NCBI RefSeq assembly: GCF_900119185.1
Contig: NZ_FPJE01000013.1
Location: 62,001 to 126,000 of the forward strand
From: Sinomicrobium oceani
Lineage (GTDB): Bacteria; Bacteroidota; Bacteroidia; Flavobacteriales; Flavobacteriaceae
Length of the DNA: 64,000 nucleotides
Reading direction: 5' to 3'
Each line of letters starts with the position of its first letter. Position 1 is the first letter of the stretch. This document shows, in pieces, positions 28,642 through 36,738 of this stretch. The notes under the pieces were generated by a model. That model was given only the letters and a program-made list of their open reading frames with translations. It was not told the DNA's origin and did not search any database. The translations under genes and the position numbers were made by a program.

Positions 28642-31419
28642 ATGAAAACCACACCACTACTCCTTGTAACCGTTATATTACTGCTTGCCCCCGTCCTCTT
28701 ACACGCACAATCCGGAGGAGAGACCGCAATACCGGCATTCTCCCGGCAGCACGATCTGAACCTTCCTCCATGGGGACCTTATACCAAAAACTACATCGGC
28801 CTTTCCCATATTCCCGATGCGGATCGGGGAGTACGTTTTGACCTGAGTGTTTTTCCGGGCTTTTACCGGCGTAAGGTAGAAGTGCCCAATGTGATGTTCG
28901 AGACCAACTACCACCCGTGGGAAGCCACGGCAGCCCTGGATTTTTTCTCGTTCCGTCATGAACTGGAATGGAAAGACAGGGTCTACGCGGATATCTCATA
29001 CCTGAAAATTTCCGATGACAGTTCCAGGCTGGTCCGGATGGAATTGGTCAATAATACCGATATAGATCAGAATCTTACCATGAATTTTATGGCTTCGGTT
29101 CATTTTCCTTCTTTGCGGGAATACCAGCCCGATACCCCGCTGTACCATGCGGAGGTTGTCCTCCCTCCTGCGGGAGTATGGATCGATGCTACCGACTACA
29201 GCCAGATACATTTTACCCGGAAGACACCACAGGACAACCTGGTTTATAACGGTATGCTTAAAGGTGAGATCAGGGCCAACAGACTGGTCTCCGGAAGCGG
29301 TATAGGCCACGGTTTTGGAAAGGCAAAAGGCGATAAAATACGATTTGAAATCGCGGATCTAAAAGTACCGGACAACGACGTAGTGTTCAGGTACCGCATC
29401 GGGAAAGATGAAAAAGTACGTGTCGTATTATCGGGAGTATTAAACGATACCATAGCGATGACAGGTACCGGAGCATTTGAATTGCTATCCGTGCCCCTAC
29501 ACCAAAAGGGGGTTAAAAACACTTCTTTGACGATCACATCCCTGGGAGGGGCAGAAATTCAGTGGGACGGCATTGCTATCGTCCCCAAGGGAAGTAGGGC
29601 ACAATTAAAATTCAGGGACCACCAATGGAACAGCACCCCGGAAATTATAATACCCTCCGTAAAAAATACCGTTATACTCAAATATAAAGACATCGATCAG
29701 TATTACGGGATACACTGGACGTATGACGATTATGTCCTTCGGGAAGTATTGGACAATGATCTCGATGTGTATTTCCGGAGAGCGACGAACAATCATGTCG
29801 CCACCAAACTTCGCGGGGATAATAAAGGACATTACACCAACGTATTTATGAAGCCTGTCTTGCTTAAACCCCGCTCCGGGAAGATCCTCTACGGGCGGGT
29901 GTATACCGGAAATCTGCAGGAGGTGACGAATGCGCTCCGGGCCGGGCAGTGGGATAAGGACCGTCTGGAACAACATTACCGGGAATTAAAGTCGAAAACC
30001 CGGAGCGCAAATTTGCTACCGGATGGAAAACCTTACCTGTTCGGCGATCAGCTCATGCGGGCTACTATCGCCACCAATGTCGTTTACCCCGTGTACACCC
30101 AAAAAAGTTACATCAGGCACCGTACCCCGGGACGGTGGTGGGACAGCCTGTACACCTGGGATTCCGGTTTTATAGGGCTGGGACTCCTGGACATGGATAC
30201 CGGACAGGCTATAGATAACCTCAGGGCCTACCTGATGGATACGGACAATCCGTCTGCTTTTTTACACCACGGAACCCCACTTCCGGTACAGCATTATCTG
30301 TACCGGGAAATCTGGAACCGGACGCAATCCCTGGAATTTCTCAAAACCTTCTATCCTCAGTTAAAAAGATATCACGACTTCCTGGCCGGACATGAAGGTA
30401 GTTCTACAACAGATATACTGCATTCCGGATTGCTGAAAACATGGGACTACTTTTACAATTCCGGAGGCTGGGACGATTATCCCCCGCAAGCGTTTGTGCA
30501 TAAGAATAAATTGCAAAGCTCCACATCTCCTGTGATCAATACGGCCCATGCCATACGTACAGCCAAAATCATGAAACAGGCTGCTATACTCCTGGGGCTG
30601 GATAAAGACGTTAAAGCATACGACAGGGATATACAACGGTTTTCCCGGGCCCTGCAATCTTTTTCATGGGACGAAACTTCCGGCTATTTCGGTTATGTAA
30701 CCCATACGGAGCACCATACACCTGCCGGAATATTAAAAACAGCAGAAGGCGAGAACCTCAATATGGGATTGGGTGGGGCTTCTCCCCTCATCTCCGGGAT
30801 TTGTACGGAAAAACAGCAAGAACAGTTACTTCAAAAACTCCGCAGCGATCAACACCTGTGGAGTAAGGCCGGGCTGTCCGCGGTAGACCAATCCGCTTCT
30901 TATTACCGTAACGACGGCTACTGGAACGGTACCGTATGGATGCCCCACCAATGGTTTTTCTTTAAAGCAATGCTCGATATGGGAGAAGCAGATTTTGCTT
31001 ACCGGATAGCAAAAACCGCACTGGAGACCTGGAAACGCGAAACCGAAGCTACCTATAATTGTATGGAGCACTTTATCATCGATACGGGCAGAGGAGCCGG
31101 ATGGCATCAGTTCGGTGCACTCTCCAGCCCGGTGGTCAACTGGTTTTCGGCCTATTATAAAAAAGGGATCATTACTACGGGTTATGACTTCTGGATCAGG
31201 GAAAAAAAGTTTGCCCCCGATCATTCGTCCCTGCATGCCAAACTGATACGGGCCGAAAAAAAAGACGGGTATTCTGCGGTTATAGTAACCATGCAGGAAG
31301 ATAGAAAATACCAGGTAAAGGTGAATGGCAAGGTGGTCTCTTATGACATGCCCCATAACGGATGCCTGGTCATCCGGGTTCCCAACAGATCAAAAGAAGT
31401 ATCCCTGGAAATATTATAG
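28642..31419 (+). CDS. Exported MGH1/GH63-GH37-like glycoside hydrolase
   Basis: 925 residues with signal peptide to about residue 23 (VLLHAQ). N-terminal beta-rich region (about 30-440) followed by an (alpha/alpha)6-barrel domain (about 470-870) typical of GH63/trehalase-like enzymes: RWWDSLYTWDSGFIGLGLL, GLLKTWDYFYNSGGWDDYPPQ (probable acidic catalytic and binding residues) and RNDGYWNGTVWMPHQWFFFKAML. A short beta C-terminal part ends the protein. Such enzymes hydrolyse alpha-glucosides or related alpha-glycosides; specificity cannot be set from sequence. It lies 293 bp after the susD gene, beyond a strong terminator, so it probably has its own promoter. It converges with the PL8 lyase gene. 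Confidence 0.85.
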   Translation: MKTTPLLLVTVILLLAPVLLHAQSGGETAIPAFSRQHDLNLPPWGPYTKNYIGLSHIPDADRGVRFDLSVFPGFYRRKVEVPNVMFETNYHPWEATAALDFFSFRHELEWKDRVYADISYLKISDDSSRLVRMELVNNTDIDQNLTMNFMASVHFPSLREYQPDTPLYHAEVVLPPAGVWIDATDYSQIHFTRKTPQDNLVYNGMLKGEIRANRLVSGSGIGHGFGKAKGDKIRFEIADLKVPDNDVVFRYRIGKDEKVRVVLSGVLNDTIAMTGTGAFELLSVPLHQKGVKNTSLTITSLGGAEIQWDGIAIVPKGSRAQLKFRDHQWNSTPEIIIPSVKNTVILKYKDIDQYYGIHWTYDDYVLREVLDNDLDVYFRRATNNHVATKLRGDNKGHYTNVFMKPVLLKPRSGKILYGRVYTGNLQEVTNALRAGQWDKDRLEQHYRELKSKTRSANLLPDGKPYLFGDQLMRATIATNVVYPVYTQKSYIRHRTPGRWWDSLYTWDSGFIGLGLLDMDTGQAIDNLRAYLMDTDNPSAFLHHGTPLPVQHYLYREIWNRTQSLEFLKTFYPQLKRYHDFLAGHEGSSTTDILHSGLLKTWDYFYNSGGWDDYPPQAFVHKNKLQSSTSPVINTAHAIRTAKIMKQAAILLGLDKDVKAYDRDIQRFSRALQSFSWDETSGYFGYVTHTEHHTPAGILKTAEGENLNMGLGGASPLISGICTEKQQEQLLQKLRSDQHLWSKAGLSAVDQSASYYRNDGYWNGTVWMPHQWFFFKAMLDMGEADFAYRIAKTALETWKRETEATYNCMEHFIIDTGRGAGWHQFGALSSPVVNWFSAYYKKGIITTGYDFWIREKKFAPDHSSLHAKLIRAEKKDGYSAVIVTMQEDRKYQVKVNGKVVSYDMPHNGCLVIRVPNRSKEVSLEIL

Positions 31420-31509
31420 AAGAGGGCGTTCGGTTTTAATTTTTAATGTAGGGGCGAATACACGAGGATTTTTGTTACCGGGAACACCGGATCTTCCCGG
31501 TTGATCAGG

Positions 31510-31558
31510 AAAAACGAAGACCGTACATCTCCTGTAAAAGTACGATGCACGGTCTTCG
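31510..31558 (-). terminator. Probable terminator of the PL8 lyase gene
   Basis: Perfect ten-base inverted repeat CGAAGACCGT (31515-31524) and ACGGTCTTCG (31549-31558); on the minus strand the hairpin is followed by GTTTTTCC. It lies 10 bp past the lyase stop codon, between two convergent genes. Confidence 0.6.
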
Positions 31559-31567
31559 GATACTTCT

Positions 31568-34500
31568 TTAAGGCTTTACGACCTTCTTTGTGACTTCGGT
31601 CGTATCTCCCGATATTACCACGAAATAGAATCCCGGGGCGAAACCGGTCAGATCCAGCTCATATCCGGTCGTATTCAGCCGATCCGTCTGCTGAACGAGC
31701 CGACCGTCCTTGCTGTAGACCTTAACAGACCGGATAATCACATCCGAACTGATCGTGCCTTTTCCGAAAGACAGCGGATTCGGGAAGAGTACGGTGTTTT
31801 CTTCCGTCGTCTGCAGCTCCTGCACCTCCGGCAGCATAGAAACCCTGGCAGAAGTATCCGGAAGACTTTCATAAGTACAGATAATCTCCGGATGTTGCGC
31901 GGCAGACAGTGCTTCGGAGGAAACAAAACCGGCATCTGTAGTTTGCCCACCAACGGTCGATACCAGTACCAGCGACAGCAATCCGCCCGACGACAGGCTA
32001 TTCACCGCCGTGGTGATATCCCAATCCGTATACCCCGGGGTCGCCGTACCCGGACGGGTATCCAGTACGGTCGTTCCGGCCGGCTTGTTGTTCCAGGTAA
32101 TACCGCTCTCCGTCCAACTGTTATCCGGGACGAGACTCAGCTGCCATTGCGAACTCTCGGCAGTAGTGTTACCGTAACTGCAATACAAACGGAGCACTGC
32201 ATTACTTACGGGGAGTTGTGCACTGTCCAGATCGAATTGCAGGTACACTTCTCTCGAATATCCCGTACCGTCCTTTTTAAGTATAAGGCTTGTATTTCCC
32301 CCGTAATTGGTATCTGCATAGCTCCCGTCTCTCACAAAAGCATCGCCTACAGCTCCGTAAGTTGCCGTCGCCATATCCATGTACCCGAAGATATCCACCT
32401 CGGTAATACTGTTCCAGTCGTTGGAGGAATTGCCATGCCCGATAATACGCACATACCTTCCGGAAGTATCCGGAAGGTCATAATTTTCCTGTGCAGTCGT
32501 ATTTCCTGCCGATGTTCCGCTATAGATATCCGTCCAGCCGGTGCCATCTGCCGAGACCTCCACATCAAAAGAAGACGATCGCTGGTCTCCGAGATACCAG
32601 CCGACCCCCAGCCCGGTTATGGTGTGTACAGTGCCGAGATCGAAACGTATCCACTGGCCGTCGCCTTCTGCGGACCAACGGGTTCCCAGGTTATCATCGA
32701 TGGTATTCGCGGGAACATTCCCGTCGTCTGCACTGGCCGTAACCTGTATGATGGGCAGCCCGGTAAGGATCTCCCCGGCTTCGGGCGTGTTTTCATCTAT
32801 GACAACGTATGCGGTTGCACCGCTGTGGGGGGCAGCCGGAAGGGGACATTCCAGTTGCCGGGTTCCTGGTATACCCGGTACGTCTGCAAAAAGGGTTACG
32901 GTACTCTGCTGCTGAGCCGGATCGGCTATATACACCTTTACCTCTTCTTCTTCCAATCCCTTCAGCATCACCGTACAGGGACGGTCGACAGTGAGGGAGA
33001 CATCGCCGTCCGAAAGCGTTCCTGCCTGGTAAAAAACGACCTGCATCATATCGGCATCTTCATATTTCACCGCCTGCACTGCCGGTGTGTTCTCCACGAT
33101 ACGGATACGCGAGAGGTCGTACGACTGCATATCTGCCCCGGAAGCCATCCCCGGAACAACGATATAAGCATACGTAGCATCGGAAGGTGCCGTGCCGTGA
33201 TCTACCCACATCTTAAACACATCTCCAGATACCATATCGTCCGGATAGCTATGGTTGATGCCATACCAGCTCCCGCTTTGTTCACGGTTACTGACCCGTA
33301 CGTTCCCACCCTCCGGTATGAAATAGCCGATGCTATCGTGCAGTATCCATTGCGGATCGGTATAAAACACCTCGGTCTGCGAGGTTTGTACCCCGGGGCT
33401 TCCCCCCGTGCCGGAGACCAGGACATCGCCGCTGAGCCAGCACTGATTGATCGTCGTGGTAATATCGGCAGTGCCGGAACCGTTGATTCCCGCTCCGAGA
33501 CACACTACGGCATCATCGAGAAAAAACCAGGCCTTTCTTGCTGTGGTATTCTTAAAGTTCAGATGATAAGCCGTGATGCCATACACACTGTCCGTGACAC
33601 CCCCTGCAAAAGCCGTACTTCCCGCTTCTCCCCAGGTAGCCGTAGGCGGTACCTCGGTATAAGCTGCCGAAGTCGTACCCGGAATCTTATCCCATTCCCA
33701 GACAGGCATAATATTGTAGTACTCTCCGCCTCTGCGCTGAATATTGGTAGCGCCATCCGGCAGAAAAACACCTTTGAGATTTTCCTCATTACCGCTCTCC
33801 GTCCTGATGGTCCGGGATGATACCGTACGGACATTAAAGAGATAGCCCGGTCTTTGATGTACGGTGTAATCGCCCCTGTAAAAATGTTTATGCCAGGGGA
33901 CTACCATATAACCGGGGGCCGCGGCTCCGGATGTTCTGGCAATAGCGGCATTCCAGGCGGCATTATTCGCAGGATCGACTTTTTTAGCCCTCTCCAGACG
34001 GCCTTTTTCGCCACTTTTCCGAAGTATGTTCGGCCGACTTATCCCCCGGCCTTCCGTACTGAAGTCGATATAACTTCCGCGGATAGTGCGCAGATACGTG
34101 TCCTTGTAATACCCGGAGAGCAATTGTTTCTTTTGGGGGGACAACGCATAGGGCGTATCCCGTACCCAGTCGGCTATACGGTATTCCCCGTCGAGAAAGA
34201 CCGAACCGTAACTGGATATCATGAGCTGGGCACCATGCTGCATATAGGAATTATCGTGCTGAAGCCCTTCTCCGGTGGTCAGCACAATCGGGTAAAATGC
34301 TTCATCTATGGCTACCTGCATGATGTCATCATCTTCGAGCAGACAGGCACGGTAGAGGTAATGTATCGCAATATCCAATTTGTTTGCTCCGGTCCAGGAA
34401 GCCGGGTTACCCCGGTTCATCTGTGCTATAAGACCGGCTTCCAACGCAGAAGGAACGGGCGTGCTCCCGGCTCTTAACAAGAGTAATATTTGTCCCAGAC

Positions 34501-34915
34501 CCTGCGGACTCGAAATCTGGTTATACCACCAGTTATCGCTCTGCGGATCGGTGGTATCCCAAAAATCCAGAGCATTGACGATAGCGGTATGCAAAGTACC
34601 GCTTCCGTAATGACTACTCGCCGGAATGGTATAGGCCCTCGCCATATCCTTTAACCGGACAAGATGCACATTCGCGGGCCACATGGTCCGTGCGTCGCTC
34701 TGATAATCGATATCCGTCCAGGAACCATCGGCCTGAACCGTATTCAGGTAGTCGCTGACAGTGGCATCCAGCGAACTCACAGCCCCTGTAAGCAGTAACT
34801 CGCTCCGGATGCGGCCGGAAATACTGTCATAAACCGCTTGTGAAAATGCCTCTTCGTGAATTCCGTACCACAACAAAAATGTAAAGAATACTTTTAGCGT
34901 AATTGTTTTTCTCAT
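31568..34915 (-). CDS. PL8-family polysaccharide lyase (chondroitin AC lyase type) with F5/8C, DNRLRE and T9SS domains
   Basis: 1115 residues. Signal peptide to about residue 26 (EEAFSQ). The alpha/alpha-toroid PL8 domain has the spacing of chondroitin AC lyase catalytic residues: Asn178 (TGANKLD), His227 and Tyr236 (SYMQHGAQLMISSYG), Arg290 (TEGRGISR); also NWWYNQISSP at 128-137. The central beta-sandwich domains run to about residue 690. Then a discoidin/F5-8C carbohydrate-binding domain (about 720-845), a DNRLRE domain (about 850-1010, FVRDGSYADTNYGGN) and a C-terminal T9SS type A sorting domain (LFPNPLSFGKG ... GFYFVVISGDTTEVTKKVVKP). It should be secreted and surface-attached, cleaving uronic-acid glycans such as chondroitin or hyaluronan by beta-elimination. 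Convergent with the GH63-like gene and not within a SusCD operon. Confidence 0.93.
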   Translation of the reverse strand: MRKTITLKVFFTFLLWYGIHEEAFSQAVYDSISGRIRSELLLTGAVSSLDATVSDYLNTVQADGSWTDIDYQSDARTMWPANVHLVRLKDMARAYTIPASSHYGSGTLHTAIVNALDFWDTTDPQSDNWWYNQISSPQGLGQILLLLRAGSTPVPSALEAGLIAQMNRGNPASWTGANKLDIAIHYLYRACLLEDDDIMQVAIDEAFYPIVLTTGEGLQHDNSYMQHGAQLMISSYGSVFLDGEYRIADWVRDTPYALSPQKKQLLSGYYKDTYLRTIRGSYIDFSTEGRGISRPNILRKSGEKGRLERAKKVDPANNAAWNAAIARTSGAAAPGYMVVPWHKHFYRGDYTVHQRPGYLFNVRTVSSRTIRTESGNEENLKGVFLPDGATNIQRRGGEYYNIMPVWEWDKIPGTTSAAYTEVPPTATWGEAGSTAFAGGVTDSVYGITAYHLNFKNTTARKAWFFLDDAVVCLGAGINGSGTADITTTINQCWLSGDVLVSGTGGSPGVQTSQTEVFYTDPQWILHDSIGYFIPEGGNVRVSNREQSGSWYGINHSYPDDMVSGDVFKMWVDHGTAPSDATYAYIVVPGMASGADMQSYDLSRIRIVENTPAVQAVKYEDADMMQVVFYQAGTLSDGDVSLTVDRPCTVMLKGLEEEEVKVYIADPAQQQSTVTLFADVPGIPGTRQLECPLPAAPHSGATAYVVIDENTPEAGEILTGLPIIQVTASADDGNVPANTIDDNLGTRWSAEGDGQWIRFDLGTVHTITGLGVGWYLGDQRSSSFDVEVSADGTGWTDIYSGTSAGNTTAQENYDLPDTSGRYVRIIGHGNSSNDWNSITEVDIFGYMDMATATYGAVGDAFVRDGSYADTNYGGNTSLILKKDGTGYSREVYLQFDLDSAQLPVSNAVLRLYCSYGNTTAESSQWQLSLVPDNSWTESGITWNNKPAGTTVLDTRPGTATPGYTDWDITTAVNSLSSGGLLSLVLVSTVGGQTTDAGFVSSEALSAAQHPEIICTYESLPDTSARVSMLPEVQELQTTEENTVLFPNPLSFGKGTISSDVIIRSVKVYSKDGRLVQQTDRLNTTGYELDLTGFAPGFYFVVISGDTTEVTKKVVKP

Positions 34916-35244
34916 AGTAAAAGTTTTGGTTATCGGTTATAATTTCAGGTAAATGAATACCCCTGGTGTTTGTACCATTTCCGGGCTTGAACGCCGTAGC
35001 AGAGCCCGATATGTTATCGAGCACATTTTTAAAGGTTATCAACGCCTGATAAATGATTTTATAAATATATCAATTTTTTTGCTAACAAAGTGTCTTATAC
35101 TTTCCGATATCCCTGACTACGGGAAACCCGGTATTTTTGATACTGTTTCAGGTCCCCTGATACTTTTTCGGTTACTTTGGCACTGTAAAATAAAGTACAG
35201 GGCTGTAAAAGTTTTCGTAAGTGTCCTGCCTTACCTCTGTTTTT
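34916..35244. other. Divergent intergenic region, no gene recognised
   Basis: Separates the lyase gene from the split membrane protein. It is AT-rich in the middle (35060-35090). I found no clear -7 box with proper spacing on either strand and no RNA gene. Confidence 0.4.
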
Positions 35245-35851
35245 ATGCAAAAGACTGCTTATGAACAACGTTTTCTCGTAATACTCATCGCGGCACTGTG
35301 TATAGGAGCTGCTACGGGTATCTATGTATTGCTGTCGGATGATTTCGGGAATATGGAATTGAAGATCACGTTAACCACCCTGGCACTCATCGGGTACAGC
35401 CTGTCCGGGCTCTGCGTTTCCTCCTTATATGAAAAAGAAAGGTACCGCGTTTTTGCACTTGCCGGCATCGCAACAGCGGTAAGCGGCTACCTGCTCAACC
35501 TGTTGGCCGTGTGGGAAACGATCGACATAGACCACACAAGGGAGTACTGATTATGATGGTTTGGCTACCGTCTTTGCTCATATCGCATTGCTCCTGCACC
35601 TGAAACCCGTGAACAATGTTGTGATGTCCCTTCTCTTCATTACTATAGTCTTTATTATCCTCGTAGGTATCATGCTGATTCTTCCCATTACAGATAACTT
35701 CGGACGCATAGACGAATACTACCGGTTCCTCGGTGTTTTCGGGATCCTTGATGTATTGGGCACCATCATCACGCCTGTGGTCAATACAATAGTTGCAAAG
35801 CCGGAAACCAGAAAAACGGACTATCCATCCGGAAAAGACATGGCTTCCTAA
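35245..35851 (+). pseudogene. Six-span membrane protein split by a +1 frameshift
   Basis: The first frame, ATG at 35245 to TGA at 35548-35550 (about 101 residues), has three hydrophobic spans (FLVILIAALCIGAATGIYVLL, ITLTTLALIGYSLSGLCVSS, VFALAGIATAVSGYLLNLLAV). The second frame, open from 35531 to TAA at 35849-35851, continues with DYDGLATVFAHIALLLHL, an NVVMSLLFITIVFIILVGI span and an FLGVFGILDVLGTIIT span. Joined by skipping one base near the TGA they make a single protein of about 200 residues with six spans. Either the gene is broken, the sequence has an indel, or the downstream part starts at TTG 35561. The protein is not recognised beyond being a membrane protein. Its stop overlaps the convergent lipid kinase stop by three bases. 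Confidence 0.65.
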
Positions 35852-36738
35852 ACCGATCCGCTAATCACAGACAGAGCGGCGTGCAGTAATTCTATGGTAA
35901 TAACCCCGGTGGGCAATATTTTGTATTCTCCGTCCATCTGTAAACCGAAAAAGCTGTGATCATTTCGATTCAGCCTCAGTTGCCGGGTCTGATAATTGAC
36001 AACACCTTTCAGGCTTACATGTTTTTTGAACAACATCAATATGCCAAACAATAAAAACCTGATCTTATTCATATTGGGAACTATAAGAACATCGAGAAGA
36101 CCATCCTGTAACGAGGCTCCCGGGGTAAGGCTGAAACTATATCCCATTTCGTTGGAGTTGGATATAAAGATGAGATAAGGGTCCTTGTAATACTTGCCGC
36201 CGTCTACGGAAACTTCGAGAGGACACGCTTTCTCACGGCCGAAAAAAGCCTTGATGCAGGCTTTGGTATAGGCTGTTAATTTACGGCTACCGGCTCCTTC
36301 ATAATTCCGTATGACCTCTGCATCAAAACCCACTCCTGTATTACTGAAAAAATAGGCGCCGTTACAACATCCCACATCGATCCGTGCGGACAGTTGCTTT
36401 TTTATAATGTCCAGGGCCAGGGCCTGGTCGGCCGGGATCCTCAAATGAGAAGCGAGTCCGTTTCCCGACCCCAAGGGGATTATTCCGAGGGGGATATCAG
36501 TATTTACGAGTACCGAAGCCACCTCATTTACTGTTCCGTCTCCACCGCAGGCCACAATAACCGAGGCCCCTTCTTTGAGGGAAGCTATTGCCAGGGCTAT
36601 CGCATGTTTTTTACGTTCCGAATACTTCACCACCACGAGATATGCATCCCCCGGAAAATAGGTATCCAGCAAGGCATTGTCCAGGCCGTTGTTTCCCCGG
36701 CCCGCTATCGGGTTGACTATAAAATGGATGTTTTTCAT
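35848..36738 (-). CDS. Diacylglycerol kinase-family lipid kinase (DagK/YegS-like)
   Basis: 296 residues from ATG at 36738 (MKNIHFIVNPIAGRGNNG); the open frame extends further upstream but inside the preceding gene. Catalytic domain motifs: nucleotide-binding ACGGDGTVNEVASVLVN near residue 60, IPLGSGNGLASHL, and the C-terminal domain with QDGLLDVLIVPN and QMDGEY near the end. The family phosphorylates diacylglycerol, sphingoid bases or related lipids at the inner membrane. The start codon shares one base with the stop of the membrane transferase gene (TAATG), implying translational coupling: a transferase that leaves diacylglycerol behind and a kinase that returns it to phosphatidic acid. Confidence 0.93.
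   Translation of the reverse strand: MKNIHFIVNPIAGRGNNGLDNALLDTYFPGDAYLVVVKYSERKKHAIALAIASLKEGASVIVACGGDGTVNEVASVLVNTDIPLGIIPLGSGNGLASHLRIPADQALALDIIKKQLSARIDVGCCNGAYFFSNTGVGFDAEVIRNYEGAGSRKLTAYTKACIKAFFGREKACPLEVSVDGGKYYKDPYLIFISNSNEMGYSFSLTPGASLQDGLLDVLIVPNMNKIRFLLFGILMLFKKHVSLKGVVNYQTRQLRLNRNDHSFFGLQMDGEYKILPTGVITIELLHAALSVISGSV

Noticed and set aside
31892-33820. 642-codon open frame on the plus strand opposite the PL8 lyase
   Set aside because: The minus-strand gene has clear domains and catalytic residues throughout; the antisense frame has no recognisable fold and low-complexity Arg/Gly-rich composition as expected from a shadow of biased codons.
35545-35551. Programmed +1 frameshifting at TAC TGA
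   Set aside because: The P-site Tyr codon would not re-pair with ACT after a +1 slip and no upstream Shine-Dalgarno-like stimulator is seen; an indel is simpler.
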